Source: Roseomonas sp. AR75
Lineage (GTDB): Bacteria; Pseudomonadota; Alphaproteobacteria; Acetobacterales; Acetobacteraceae
Length of the DNA stretch: 64,000 bases
NCBI RefSeq assembly: GCF_005222815.1
Contig: NZ_STGB01000004.1
Location: 1,054,001 to 1,118,000, forward strand
Reading direction: 5' to 3'
The position numbers were made by a program, and so were the translations under genes. Each line of letters opens with the position of its first letter. Within the stretch, counting starts at the first letter, position 1. The notes beneath the pieces were generated by a model that searched no databases, was not told the origin of the DNA, and saw only the letters and a program-made list of their open reading frames with translations. This document shows, in pieces, positions 49,153 through 58,962 of the stretch.

Positions 49153-50190
49153 CAGGGGCCGCTCCTCGGGCAGCGGGTCCTCGCGGCCGGAGAGCAGGTC
49201 CGCCACCCAGCGGCTGGCCGGGAATTCCTCGCACACCACCAGGATGGCGATCAGCACGGGTGTGCCGATGAAGGCGCCGGGGATGCCCCAGAGGAAGCTG
49301 CCGAGGAACACCGAGACCAGCACCATGAAGGGCGAGACGGCCAGCCGCGCGCCGGTCAGCCGCGGTTCGATGTAGCTGCCGCCGAGGAACTGGATCACCT
49401 GCAGCACCGCGAAGACCGTCACCGCCACTTCCCAGGTGCCGAACTGCAGCACGGCGAAGATGGTGGGGAACAGCGTCGCGATCAGCGGGCCGATGAAGGG
49501 GATGTAGTTCAGCACCAGCGCGATGGCGCCCCATTCCGCCGCGAGCTCCAGCCCCATCGCCGCGGCGAAGGCCCAGACCGCAAGGCCGGTCAGCACGCTC
49601 ATGAAGGTGCGCACCAGCATGTAGGTGCGCAGCTTCTGCGCGGTGCGTTCCGCCGCGCGCAGCAGCGCCGCCGCGTTGCCCGGCCCCAGCCGCAGCATCT
49701 GACGCTTGGCGACGTCCACCTCCAGCAGGCCGAGCATGACATAGACCAGCGTCAGCAGGATGAAGCTGACCAGGCCCTGCAGCTGCGACAGCACGGCCTG
49801 CGCCACGCCCACCATCCAGCGCGCGTCGAACTGTCCGGCCAGCGCGCCGGCGGCCTCGATCCCGCGCGCATCCAGCCACGCCATCTTCTGCGCGAACAGC
49901 GCCTGCAGCATCGCGGCATTCCCGACGATGGAGGAGCCGACGCGGCCGAAGGCCCAGGCCACCAGCCAGGCCAGGCCAAGCAGGGCGACCAGCGCGACGA
50001 TCATCGTCACCAGCAGCGCGGCGATCTTCGGCATGTGCCGCTGCGCCTTGCCCTGCAGCGGCCAGACCAGCGCGATGGAGAACAGCGCGAAGACGATCGG
50101 CGCCACGATGGATTGCGCCAGCGCGACGGCGGTCGCGACCAGGATCGCGGTGCACAGGCCGATCATGATGCGCATCGGGCGCCCGTCCAT
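49144..50190 (-). CDS. AI-2E-family (PerM-type) membrane transporter
   Basis: A 348-residue protein with about seven membrane segments, grouped as two N-terminal helices, a central amphipathic region (residues about 100-180) and the C-terminal block IALVLNYIPFIGPLIATLFP, then GGSYIEPRLTGARLAVSPFM and FLWGIPGAFIGTPVLIAI. These are the diagnostic parts of the PerM/AI-2E exporter family. ATG 50190 is used; ATG at residue 6 is the alternative. It is convergent with gntP and divergent from the hydrolase gene. Confidence 0.88.
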   Translation of the reverse strand: MDGRPMRIMIGLCTAILVATAVALAQSIVAPIVFALFSIALVWPLQGKAQRHMPKIAALLVTMIVALVALLGLAWLVAWAFGRVGSSIVGNAAMLQALFAQKMAWLDARGIEAAGALAGQFDARWMVGVAQAVLSQLQGLVSFILLTLVYVMLGLLEVDVAKRQMLRLGPGNAAALLRAAERTAQKLRTYMLVRTFMSVLTGLAVWAFAAAMGLELAAEWGAIALVLNYIPFIGPLIATLFPTIFAVLQFGTWEVAVTVFAVLQVIQFLGGSYIEPRLTGARLAVSPFMVLVSVFLGSFLWGIPGAFIGTPVLIAILVVCEEFPASRWVADLLSGREDPLPEERPLSE

Positions 50191-50255
50191 CCATGCCTCG
50201 CCTTCGCGTGCGCCGCCAGCTACGGTCAGGCGGGACCGTTGCGCAAGAGGGCCGC

Positions 50256-51815
50256 ATGAACATCCGCGCGGGAACGGCGAGGTTGCTGCGCTGGGGGATC
50301 GGCGCGGTCGCGCTGCTGCTCGTCGTGTTCTTGGCCCTGCGTGCCTATGATGTGCAGCGCGGCCCAGCCTTGCGTCCCTGGCATGTGCATGTGCCGCCCG
50401 AGATGGACCGCGCGGCGATGGCGACGGCGGACTGGGATGCCTGGATGGCAGCGGAAGGCCGCGCCTTCGACGATGTGCGGCGCGCGGTGACGGACCGGCT
50501 GGATGCCGCGGACCGCGTGCCGGCCAACCGCTACTTCGCCGACAGCCCGCTCAACCCCGCAAACTTCTCCGCCGACTGGAACCGCTCCATCATCCTGACG
50601 CCGGAATCCGCCCCGCGCGGGGCGGCGGTGCTGATCCATGGCATGACCGACGCGCCCTATTCCATGCGCCACCTCGCGGAGCTTTACCGCGCGCAGGGCT
50701 GGGTGGCGGTGGTGCCGCGCATGCCCGGCCACGGCACCGTCCCGGCCGGCCTGACCGATGCGACCTGGGAGGATTGGGTCGCCGCGACCCGCCTTGCGGT
50801 GCGCGCCGCGCGGGCCCGCGCGGGGCAGGGGGCGCCGCTGCATCTGCTTGGCTATTCCAATGGCGGGGCGCTCGCGCTGAAGCACGCGCTCGACGCCATC
50901 GAGGACCCCGGCCTGGATGCGCCGCAGCGCGTCGTGCTGGTCTCGCCGATGATCGGCGTGACGGCCTTCGCGCGCTTCGCCGGCCTCGCCGGCCTGCCCG
51001 CGCTGCTGCCCGCCTTCGCCGGCGCCGCCTGGCTGGACCTGCTGCCGGAGTTCAACCCGTTCAAATACAACTCGTTTCCGGTGAACGCCGCGCGGCAATC
51101 CTATGAGGTCAGCACCGCCGTGCAGGAGCAGACCCGGCGGTTGGCGGCGGCCGGGCGGCTCGACCGCCTGGCGCCAGTGCTGACCTTCCAGTCCGTGGTG
51201 GATGCCACCGTCAGCACCCAGGCGGTGGTGACGGCGCTGTATGCGTTGCTGCCGGCCAATGGCAGCGAGCTGGTGCTCTTCGACATGAACCGCGATGCGA
51301 AGCTCGGTCCGCTGGTCTCGCCGCAGGCGGCGCTGGCCGTGGAGCGGCTGTTGCCCGCCGCGCCGCAGCGCTTCCGCATGACGCGCATCACCAATGCCGC
51401 GCCAGGTTCCTCGGCGGCGGTGGCCCATGTGACGGAGGCTGGCGCGACCACGACGCAGGAGATCACGCTCGGCCTCGCCTGGCCGCGGGAAGTGTTCTCG
51501 CTCTCGCATATCGCGCTGCCCTTCCCGGTGGAGGACGGGCTCTACGGCCTTGCGCCCGATCCGGCCGACCGCTTCGGCATCAATCTCGGCGCGCTGGCGG
51601 CGCGGGGGGAGCGTGGGGTGCTGGTGACGGGCCTCGACACCCTGCTGCGGATTTCCTCGAACCCGTTCTTTCCTTACCTGCGCGACCGCGTGGCGGAGGG
51701 CATCGTGATGGGCGGCGCGGCGGCGCGCGCGAATGGGACAGCCGGCGCAACGCTGGGACGCGGCGCCCATGACGCTGCACATCCCGTCGCCGCAGATGCG
51801 CCGAGGATACGGTAG
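50256..51815 (+). CDS. Membrane-anchored alpha/beta hydrolase
   Basis: A 519-residue protein. An N-terminal hydrophobic segment (about 15-32) would anchor it. The hydrolase fold has GAAVLIHGMTDAPYSMRHL, PRMPGHGTVPAGL and the nucleophile elbow HLLGYSNGGALAL. A C-terminal domain contains VVDATVSTQAVVTALY, which has the acid-containing region, and HIALPFPVEDG with a possible catalytic His. It is longer than ordinary hydrolases. It precedes the RND efflux genes by 69 bases and is probably in their operon. Substrate unknown. Confidence 0.75.
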   Translation: MNIRAGTARLLRWGIGAVALLLVVFLALRAYDVQRGPALRPWHVHVPPEMDRAAMATADWDAWMAAEGRAFDDVRRAVTDRLDAADRVPANRYFADSPLNPANFSADWNRSIILTPESAPRGAAVLIHGMTDAPYSMRHLAELYRAQGWVAVVPRMPGHGTVPAGLTDATWEDWVAATRLAVRAARARAGQGAPLHLLGYSNGGALALKHALDAIEDPGLDAPQRVVLVSPMIGVTAFARFAGLAGLPALLPAFAGAAWLDLLPEFNPFKYNSFPVNAARQSYEVSTAVQEQTRRLAAAGRLDRLAPVLTFQSVVDATVSTQAVVTALYALLPANGSELVLFDMNRDAKLGPLVSPQAALAVERLLPAAPQRFRMTRITNAAPGSSAAVAHVTEAGATTTQEITLGLAWPREVFSLSHIALPFPVEDGLYGLAPDPADRFGINLGALAARGERGVLVTGLDTLLRISSNPFFPYLRDRVAEGIVMGGAAARANGTAGATLGRGAHDAAHPVAADAPRIR

Positions 51816-51884
51816 AAGCGCGCAATGAGCTTCTGGCCGTCGTTGTCCCGCTGTAGCCTCCTGCCTGCCGAGTGGAACCAGGTC

Positions 51885-52976
51885 ATGCGCATGCCGACAG
51901 CGTTGCCGACAGGACGCCGCACCCTGCTGCTGCTGCCCGTGCTGCTGGCGGCCTGCGGGGATCCCGCGCCGCCACCCGCGCCCGAGCCGCGGCCGGTGCG
52001 CGTGACCACCGTGGAACCGCGCCAGGGCGGCGAGGTGGTGTCGCTGACCGGCACCATCCAGGCGGAGACCGAAGCCAATCTCGGCTTTCGCATCGACGGC
52101 CGCATGATCGAGCGTCTGGTGAATGTCGGCGACCGCGTGCAGGCCGGCCAGGTGATCGCGCGCCTCGATCCCACGAATGAGGAGAACAACCTGCGCGCCG
52201 CCCGCGCCGCGCTGGCCGCGGCCGAGGCGCAGCTGGCGGAGGCGCAGAACAACTATTGGCGGCAATCGGAGCTGCTGCGCGACGGCTGGACCACGCGCCA
52301 GCGCTACGACCAGGCGTTGCAGCAGCGGCAGACCGCGCGCAGCGCGCTGGATTCGGCACAGGCCCAGGCCAACATCGCGGAGAACCGGCTGGGCTATACC
52401 GAGCTCGTGGCCGATGCCTCCGGCACCGTGACAGCGCGCGGCGCGGAGCCGGGCGAGGTGGTGGCGCCGGGCCGCATGATCGTGCGCATCGCCCGCCAGG
52501 GCGGGCTGGATGCGGTCTTCGACGTGCCGCCGGTGGTCAAGGACCAGGCACCCTCCAATGCGGTGATCGAGGTCGCGCTGACGCTCGACCCCGCCGTGCG
52601 GGCACAGGGGCGCGTGCGGGAAGTCTCGCCGAGCGCCGATCCGGTGACCGGCACCTTCCGCGTGCGGGTCGGGCTGAACGATCCGCCGCCGGCGTTGCGC
52701 CTCGGCTCGACGGTGACGGGGCGCATGCAGCTGGATGGCGGTGCCAATATCGCGATCCCCGCCAGCGCGCTGACGCGCAAGGACGATCAGCCGGCGGTCT
52801 GGCTCGTGGACCCGGCGACGCAGACCGTCGCGCTGCGCAACATCGAGGTGCTGCGGCACGACCCTGCCCGTGTTGTGGTTGGCTCCGGCCTGACGCAGGG
52901 CGAGGTGATCGTCACCGCGGGCGTGCAGGCGCTGCGGCCCGGCCAGAAGGTGCGCCTGCTCGGGGCCGCGCCGTGA
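51885..52976 (+). CDS. RND efflux periplasmic adaptor (membrane fusion lipoprotein)
   Basis: A 363-residue MFP. The signal peptide ends in the lipobox LLAAC, so it is probably lipid-anchored. Barrel-sandwich parts are RVTTVEPRQGGEVVSLTG and LVNVGDRVQAGQVIARLD; between them is a helical hairpin (AARAALAAAEAQLAEAQNN and ALQQRQTARSALDSAQAQA), then YTELVADASGTVTARGAEPG. ATG 51885 is preferred over 51825 to keep a proper signal peptide. Its stop overlaps the RND pump start as GTGA. Confidence 0.92.
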   Translation: MRMPTALPTGRRTLLLLPVLLAACGDPAPPPAPEPRPVRVTTVEPRQGGEVVSLTGTIQAETEANLGFRIDGRMIERLVNVGDRVQAGQVIARLDPTNEENNLRAARAALAAAEAQLAEAQNNYWRQSELLRDGWTTRQRYDQALQQRQTARSALDSAQAQANIAENRLGYTELVADASGTVTARGAEPGEVVAPGRMIVRIARQGGLDAVFDVPPVVKDQAPSNAVIEVALTLDPAVRAQGRVREVSPSADPVTGTFRVRVGLNDPPPALRLGSTVTGRMQLDGGANIAIPASALTRKDDQPAVWLVDPATQTVALRNIEVLRHDPARVVVGSGLTQGEVIVTAGVQALRPGQKVRLLGAAP

Positions 52977-55900
52977 TCGGTCCCAACCTCTCGGAGTGGT
53001 CGATCCGGCGGCCTTCGCTGGTCGTCTACTTCATGCTGGTCGCGGTGATCGCGGGCGGCCTGGTGTTCTTCAAGCTCGGCCGCAACGAGGACCCGGCCTT
53101 CACCTTCCGCACGATGGTCGTCTCCGCGGCCTGGCCCGGCGCCACGATCGAGGAGACGCTGCAGCAGGTGACGGAGCGGCTGGAGCGTACGCTGCAGGAA
53201 GCGCCGAACGTCGACACGCTGCGCAGCTACACCATCGCCGGCCAGACCACGATCTTCGTGGACCTCAAGGATTCGACGTCCCCCGCAGCCGTGCCCGACA
53301 GCTGGTACCAGGTGCGCAAGCGCATCGGCGACATGCGCCACACCCTGCCGCAGGGCGTGATCGGGCCGGGGTTCAACGACGATTTCGGCGACACCTTCGG
53401 CATCATCTTCGGCTTCACCGCCGACGGCTTCACGCAGCGCGAGCTGCGCGACCAGGTGGAGGCCGCGCGATCGCGCCTGCTGCGCGTGCCCGACGTCTCA
53501 AAGGTCGAGGTGCTGGGCGCGCAGGACGAGGTGGTGTTCATCGAGTTCTCGCTGGAGCGGCTGGCCGGCCTCGGGCTGAACTATCAGGCCTTGGTCGGGG
53601 CGCTCAGGGCGCAGAACCTGGTGCAGCCCGCGGGGCTGGTGCAGACCGGGGAGGAGCGGCTGGCGATCCGCGTCTCCGGCGCCTTCCAGAACGAGCGTGA
53701 CATCGCGAACGTCACCTTCGCCGCCGGGGACCGGCTGATCCGCCTGACCGACATCGCCGAGATCCGGCGCGGCTTCGCCGACCCGCCGCAGCCGATGTTC
53801 CGCGTCAATGGGCAGCCCGCGATCGGGCTTGCCGTGGCGATGCGCGAGGGCGGCGACATCCTGGCGCTGGGCCGGAACCTCCGCGCGGAGATGGCGGCGA
53901 TCACCCGCGACCTGCCGGTGGGCATCGAACCCTTCCTGGTAGCCGACCAGGCGGAAACGGTGGACATCGCCATTGGCGATTTCACCGAGAGCCTGTGGCA
54001 GGCCGTCGTCATCATCATGGTCGTCAGCTTCATCGCGCTCGGCGTGCGTGCCGGCGCGGTGGTGGCGCTCTCCATCCCGCTCACGCTGGCCATCGTCTTC
54101 CCGCTGATGCTGGCGGCTGGGATCGACCTGCAGCGCATCTCCCTCGGCGCGCTGATCATCGCGCTGACGCTGCTGGTGGACGATGCGATGACCACCATCG
54201 ACGCGATGATCCGCCGCCTCGCCGCCGGCGACAGCAAGGGCGATGCGGCGACCTTCGCCTATCGCAACCTGGCAGCGCCCATGCTGACCGGAACGCTGGT
54301 GACGATCGCCGGCTTCGTGCCGATCGGCTTCGCAGCGAGCTCCGCGGGCGAATACACCTTCTCGATCTTCGCCGTGGTCGGCATCGCGCTGGTCGTCTCC
54401 TGGTTTGTGGCGGTGCTGTTCGCGCCGCTGCTGGGCATGGCCATCCTGAAGGCGCCGAAGCCCGCAGCGGATGCGGCGCCGGCCAAGCCCGGCGCCATCC
54501 TGCGCGCCTATGCCGGTTTCCTGACATGGGCGATCCGCCTGCGCTGGCTCACGCTGCTGCTGGCCGTGGTCGCCTTCGTGGCCGCCGTCTATGCGATCCG
54601 CTTCGTGCCGCAGCAGTTCTTCCCCTCCTCCGACCGCACGGAGCTGCTGGTGGACCTGACGCTGCCGCAGAACGCCTCGATCCACGCGACGGAAGGCGTG
54701 GTGCAGCGCCTGGACGCGGCGCTGGCGCAGGATCCGGACGTGGCGCACTGGTCGAGCTATGTTGGCCGCGGCGCGATCCGCTTCTATCTGCCGCTGAACG
54801 CCCAGCTGCCGAACCCCTTCTTCGCGCAGGCCGTGGTGGTGGCGAAGGACCTCGATGCCCGCAAGCGCCTGCAGCCTCGGCTGGAGGCCTTGCTGGCCGA
54901 GCAGTTCCCCGCCGCCGTCACCCGCGTCTATCCGCTGGAACTCGGGCCGCCGGTCGGCTGGCCGGTGCAGTACCGTGTCGTCGGGCCGGAGATCGAGACG
55001 GTGCGCGGCATCGCGCTGGATGTCGCGCAGGCCATCGCAGCCAATCCGAACGCGCGCGACGTGAATTTCGACTGGATCGAGCCCTCGCGCCAGCTTCGCG
55101 TGGTGGTGGACCAGGAACAGGCGCGCCAGCTCGGGCTGAGCTCGGCGGCCGTTTCCGCCGTGCTGAACGCGGCCATCACCGGATCGGTGATCACCCAGAT
55201 CCGCGACGACATCTACCTTGTCAACGTGCTGGCGCGGGCCACCGCCAATGAACGCCTGTCGCTCGATACGCTGCGCTCGATGCAGGTGCCGATCCCGGGC
55301 GGGCGGACCGTGGCGCTCGGGCAGTTCGTCACCTTCGACTACGGCCAGGAATACCCGCTGATCTGGCGCCGCGACCGCGTGCCGACGCTGACCGTCCAGG
55401 CGGATGTCCGCGCAGGCATCCTGCCGGAGACGGTGGTCACCGATGTCACGCCGCGCATCGATGCGCTGCGCACGCGCCTGCCCGCCGGCTACGAGATCCA
55501 GCTCGGCGGCATCGCCGAGGAGAGTGCGGAAAGCCGCGCCTCGGTCATCGCCGTGGTGCCGGCCATGATCGTGATCATGCTGACGGTGCTGATGTTCCAG
55601 CTGCAGAGCTTCGCGCGGCTGGCGATGGTGGTGGCGATCCTGCCGCTGGGCATCATCGGCGTGGTGATCGCGCTGCTGGCCTTCGGGCGTCCGCTGGGCT
55701 TCGTCGCGATCCTCGGCATCCTCGCGCTGCTCGGCATGATCGCGAAGAACGCGGTGATCCTGATCGTGCAGATCGAGCAGGACCGCAGCGAGGGGCTCGG
55801 CCTGCGCGATGCCGTGATGGCCGCGGCAACCTCGCGCCTGCGCCCGATGCTGCTGACCGCGCTTTCCACCGTGCTGGGCCTGGTGCCCATCGCGCCGACC

Positions 55901-56038
55901 GTCTTCTGGGGGCCGATGGCCTTCGCGATCATGGGCGGGCTGCTGGTGGCGACGCTGCTGACGCTGGTGGTCCTGCCGGTGCTCTACGTCGTCGCTTTCG
56001 AACGCGAATCCCGCGCGCCGGAGCTGGCGCGGGGCTGA
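52973..56038 (+). CDS. RND-family efflux pump (inner-membrane component)
   Basis: A 1021-residue transporter of the AcrB/HAE1 type. N-terminal cytoplasmic start GPNLSEWSIRRPSLVVYFM and large periplasmic loops follow the first and seventh helices. The proton-relay helix has LTLLVDDAMTT with the two expected aspartates, and the conserved GGIAEES and GMIAKNAVILIVQ blocks are present in the second half. It is co-translated with the adaptor; no outer-membrane TolC-like gene is in the window, so an unlinked channel is likely. Cargo unknown. Confidence 0.93.
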   Translation: MIGPNLSEWSIRRPSLVVYFMLVAVIAGGLVFFKLGRNEDPAFTFRTMVVSAAWPGATIEETLQQVTERLERTLQEAPNVDTLRSYTIAGQTTIFVDLKDSTSPAAVPDSWYQVRKRIGDMRHTLPQGVIGPGFNDDFGDTFGIIFGFTADGFTQRELRDQVEAARSRLLRVPDVSKVEVLGAQDEVVFIEFSLERLAGLGLNYQALVGALRAQNLVQPAGLVQTGEERLAIRVSGAFQNERDIANVTFAAGDRLIRLTDIAEIRRGFADPPQPMFRVNGQPAIGLAVAMREGGDILALGRNLRAEMAAITRDLPVGIEPFLVADQAETVDIAIGDFTESLWQAVVIIMVVSFIALGVRAGAVVALSIPLTLAIVFPLMLAAGIDLQRISLGALIIALTLLVDDAMTTIDAMIRRLAAGDSKGDAATFAYRNLAAPMLTGTLVTIAGFVPIGFAASSAGEYTFSIFAVVGIALVVSWFVAVLFAPLLGMAILKAPKPAADAAPAKPGAILRAYAGFLTWAIRLRWLTLLLAVVAFVAAVYAIRFVPQQFFPSSDRTELLVDLTLPQNASIHATEGVVQRLDAALAQDPDVAHWSSYVGRGAIRFYLPLNAQLPNPFFAQAVVVAKDLDARKRLQPRLEALLAEQFPAAVTRVYPLELGPPVGWPVQYRVVGPEIETVRGIALDVAQAIAANPNARDVNFDWIEPSRQLRVVVDQEQARQLGLSSAAVSAVLNAAITGSVITQIRDDIYLVNVLARATANERLSLDTLRSMQVPIPGGRTVALGQFVTFDYGQEYPLIWRRDRVPTLTVQADVRAGILPETVVTDVTPRIDALRTRLPAGYEIQLGGIAEESAESRASVIAVVPAMIVIMLTVLMFQLQSFARLAMVVAILPLGIIGVVIALLAFGRPLGFVAILGILALLGMIAKNAVILIVQIEQDRSEGLGLRDAVMAAATSRLRPMLLTALSTVLGLVPIAPTVFWGPMAFAIMGGLLVATLLTLVVLPVLYVVAFERESRAPELARG

Positions 56039-56147
56039 GCTGCCGCGACCCGATCCGGCCAGGGCGGTTGAGCCGCCCGCAGCTACCGCGCTAGGTTGAG
56101 CGCGATGCGCGCGGTGTCTCTCCGCGCCGGCCGCCGGGAGGGAGCGC

Positions 56148-57398
56148 ATGGAACGACCTGTCGTGACCTCGGCTGCGCGCCTGCTCCTCCTGCTGCTGAT
56201 GCTGTCCGGCCTCGCTGCCTGCGCCAGTATCGCACGCCTCGATCCGCCACCCCCGCTGGCCGCGGAGGAAGCGGCGATCTTCGGCATCCCGAATGCGCGC
56301 TTCATGGCCGATGGTCCTGTCGCGCCCTGGGAGCAGGAGGCGGCGGCGGCGGCCACGCGCCGCCGCGCCGCGGATGCGCAGGCAGGGCGCGTCAGCCTGC
56401 CGCCCGCGAACTACCTGGCGCTGTCCGGCGGCGGCGACAACGGTGCCTTCGGCGCGGGGCTGCTCACCGGCTGGAGCGAATCCGGCACGCGGCCGGAATT
56501 CGACGTGGTCACCGGCATCTCCGCCGGCGCGCTGATCGCGCCCTTCGCCTTTCTCGGCTCCGCCTACGATCCTCAGCTCCGCGCGGTGTTCAACGATGTC
56601 GGGCCCGGAGACATCCTGGTGGTGGGGCGCATCGTCACCGCGCTGCTGTTCGGCGAGGCGATCGCGGATGCCTCGCCGCTCTATCGCCTGATCGAACGCC
56701 ATGCCGATCAGGCGATGCTGGAGGCGATCGCACGGGAGTACCGTCGCGGCAGACTTCTGCTGATCGGCACCACGAATCTCGACATCCGGCGCGCCGTGGT
56801 CTGGAACATCGGTGCGATCGCCGCCAGCGGCCATCCCGAGGCGCTGGGCTTGTTCCGGCGCATCCTGCTGGCCTCGGCCTCGGTGCCCGGCGCCTTTCCG
56901 CCGGTCTTCATCGACATGGAGCTGGAAGGCCGCCGCTTCCAGGAGATGCATGTGGATGGCGGGGCCGCGATGCAGGTGTTCCTCTACCCGCCCTCCCTGG
57001 ACCTGCGTCGCGCGGCCGCTGCTTGGGGCGCGCAGCGCCAGCGCACAGCCTGGGTGGTACGAAACGGGCGCATCGATGTGGAGAGCGCGCCGACCAACCG
57101 CAGCGTGTTCCGCATCGCGCGGCGCTCGGTGGAAACGTTGCTGCACTACAGCGGCATTGCCGACATCCATCGCATCCACCTGACGACGACGCGCGATGGC
57201 GTTGCGTTCCGGCTTGCGGCGATCGGACCCGACTTCGACGCACCGCGGGAGGGTCCCTTCGATCCGACGTTCATGCGTGCGCTCTTCGCCTATGGGCGCG
57301 AGCAGGGGCGCTCCGGCGCCGCATGGATGGACAGGCCGCCGCCGGTCGGCATCATCGCACCCGACCCCGAACCGGGGCTGACGGCGCTTGCGCCGTAG
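56148..57398 (+). CDS. Patatin-like phospholipase, lipoprotein
   Basis: A 416-residue protein with a signal peptide and lipobox LAAC (Cys about residue 25), then a patatin domain: ALSGGGDNGAFGAGLLTGW (oxyanion), GISAGALIA with nucleophile Ser, and HVDGGAAMQVF with the catalytic Asp. Secretion to the envelope differs from the cytoplasmic patatin at 46633. It lies about 110 bases after the RND pump gene and may act on outer-membrane phospholipids. Confidence 0.85.
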   Translation: MERPVVTSAARLLLLLLMLSGLAACASIARLDPPPPLAAEEAAIFGIPNARFMADGPVAPWEQEAAAAATRRRAADAQAGRVSLPPANYLALSGGGDNGAFGAGLLTGWSESGTRPEFDVVTGISAGALIAPFAFLGSAYDPQLRAVFNDVGPGDILVVGRIVTALLFGEAIADASPLYRLIERHADQAMLEAIAREYRRGRLLLIGTTNLDIRRAVVWNIGAIAASGHPEALGLFRRILLASASVPGAFPPVFIDMELEGRRFQEMHVDGGAAMQVFLYPPSLDLRRAAAAWGAQRQRTAWVVRNGRIDVESAPTNRSVFRIARRSVETLLHYSGIADIHRIHLTTTRDGVAFRLAAIGPDFDAPREGPFDPTFMRALFAYGREQGRSGAAWMDRPPPVGIIAPDPEPGLTALAP

Positions 57399-57579
57399 CG
57401 GGATTCGCTCGCGGCGCGCACGGACAAGCTGCATAATGCTGGGACGCGTGGCGTATGTGCCGCCCCGCGGCGGGGGCTAGCCTCGCGATCCGGCTGCCGC
57501 GACCGCCATGGTCGGCTGTTCGCGCGCGCGGAGGCGCCGAGTGCGCCTGCACGAATGAAGTGCCTGCTGGAGGGCGCGA

Positions 57580-58962
57580 ATGTCCGAACTCGATAAGGTC
57601 CTCGCCCATATCGATGGCGATTTCGACAAGGCGCTGGAACGGCTGTTTGCCGTGCTGCGCATCCGCTCGATCTCGACCGATCCGGCCTATGCCGAGGAAT
57701 GCCGGAAGAACGCGGAATGGCACGCCGAGGATCTGCGCGGCATCGGCTTCGAGGCCAGCGCGCGTGCGACGCCCGGCCATCCCATCGTCGTCGGCCATCA
57801 TCGCAAGGGCAGCGGCCCCTCCGCGCTGTTCTACGGCCATTACGACGTGCAGCCGGTGGACCCGCTCGAGCTGTGGGAAGACGATCCCTTCGATCCGAAG
57901 ATCAAGACGCTGGCCGACGGCACGAAGGTGATCGCCGCGCGCGGCTCGGCCGACGACAAGGGCCAGCTCATGGCCTTCGTCGAGGCCTGCCGCGCCTGGA
58001 AGGCCGTCACCGGCAGCCTGCCTATCCCGGTCTCCATCCTGCTGGAGGGCGAGGAGGAATCCGGCGGCGTGAACCTGCCCGGCTTCCTCGACGCGAACAC
58101 CGCTGAACTGAAGGCCGATATCGGCCTGATCTGCGACACCAACATGTGGGATGCGCAGACGCCGGCCATCGTCACCATGCTGCGTGGGCTCTGCGGCGAG
58201 GAGATCTTCATCCACGCCGCCGACCGCGACCTGCATTCCGGCTTCTATGGCATGGCCGCGGCGAACCCGAACCGTATCCTCGCGAAGATCCTGGCCGACC
58301 TCTACGACGCGGACGGCCGCATCACGCTGCCCGGCTTCTACGACGGCGTGCCGGAACTTCCGGAGAGCCTGAAGACCCAGTGGGAGACGCTTGGCTTCAC
58401 CGTGGAGGGCTTCCTCGGCCCCATCGGCCTGTCGATCCCCGCCGGCGAGAAGGGGCGCAGCGCGCTGGAGCAGGTCTGGTCGCGCCCGACCTGCGAGATC
58501 AACGGCATGGGCGGCGGCTACCAGGGCGAGGGCTTCAAGACCGTGATCCCCGCGATGGCCAGCGCGAAGGTGAGCTTCCGCCTGGTCTTCGACCAGGACC
58601 CGCACGCCATTCGCAGGGCCTTCCGCGAGCATGTGAAGGCGCGCATTCCCGCTGATTGCCGCGTGGAGTTCAAGGAACACGGCTCGGGCCAGGCGATCCG
58701 CTTCCCCGACACCGACCCCGCCTTTGCCAAGGCGCGCGAGGCGCTGTCCGACGAATGGGGCAAGCCGGCAGTCTTCATCGGCGGCGGCGGGTCCATCCCC
58801 GTCACGCACCAGCTCAAGACCTCGCTTGGCATGGATGTGGTGCTGGCAGGCTTCGGACTGGACGACGACCGCATCCACAGCCCGAACGAGAAATACAATC
58901 TGGAGAGCTTCCGCAAGGGCATCCGGTCCTGGGCGCGCATCCTGGAGGCGCTCTCCCGATGA
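57580..58962 (+). CDS. M20-family metallopeptidase (dipeptidase/carboxypeptidase)
   Basis: A 460-residue M20 enzyme. Metal ligands and catalytic acids appear in YGHYDVQPVDPLELW, RGSADDKGQLMAFV and LEGEEESGGVNL (Glu pair), with a dimer domain before the C-terminal GGGGSIPVTHQLK and DDDRIHSPNEKYNLE. It resembles DapE/carnosinase-type dipeptidases that lack a signal peptide. The stop overlaps the AbgT-type transporter (ATGA), so uptake and cleavage of one substrate class are linked. Confidence 0.9.
   Translation: MSELDKVLAHIDGDFDKALERLFAVLRIRSISTDPAYAEECRKNAEWHAEDLRGIGFEASARATPGHPIVVGHHRKGSGPSALFYGHYDVQPVDPLELWEDDPFDPKIKTLADGTKVIAARGSADDKGQLMAFVEACRAWKAVTGSLPIPVSILLEGEEESGGVNLPGFLDANTAELKADIGLICDTNMWDAQTPAIVTMLRGLCGEEIFIHAADRDLHSGFYGMAAANPNRILAKILADLYDADGRITLPGFYDGVPELPESLKTQWETLGFTVEGFLGPIGLSIPAGEKGRSALEQVWSRPTCEINGMGGGYQGEGFKTVIPAMASAKVSFRLVFDQDPHAIRRAFREHVKARIPADCRVEFKEHGSGQAIRFPDTDPAFAKAREALSDEWGKPAVFIGGGGSIPVTHQLKTSLGMDVVLAGFGLDDDRIHSPNEKYNLESFRKGIRSWARILEALSR

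Noticed and set aside
53498..56356. Long open frame on the minus strand opposite the RND pump (about 950 codons)
   Set aside because: It mirrors the pump gene; the translation is Arg/His/Gln-rich with no family pattern, as expected for the complement of a GC-rich gene.
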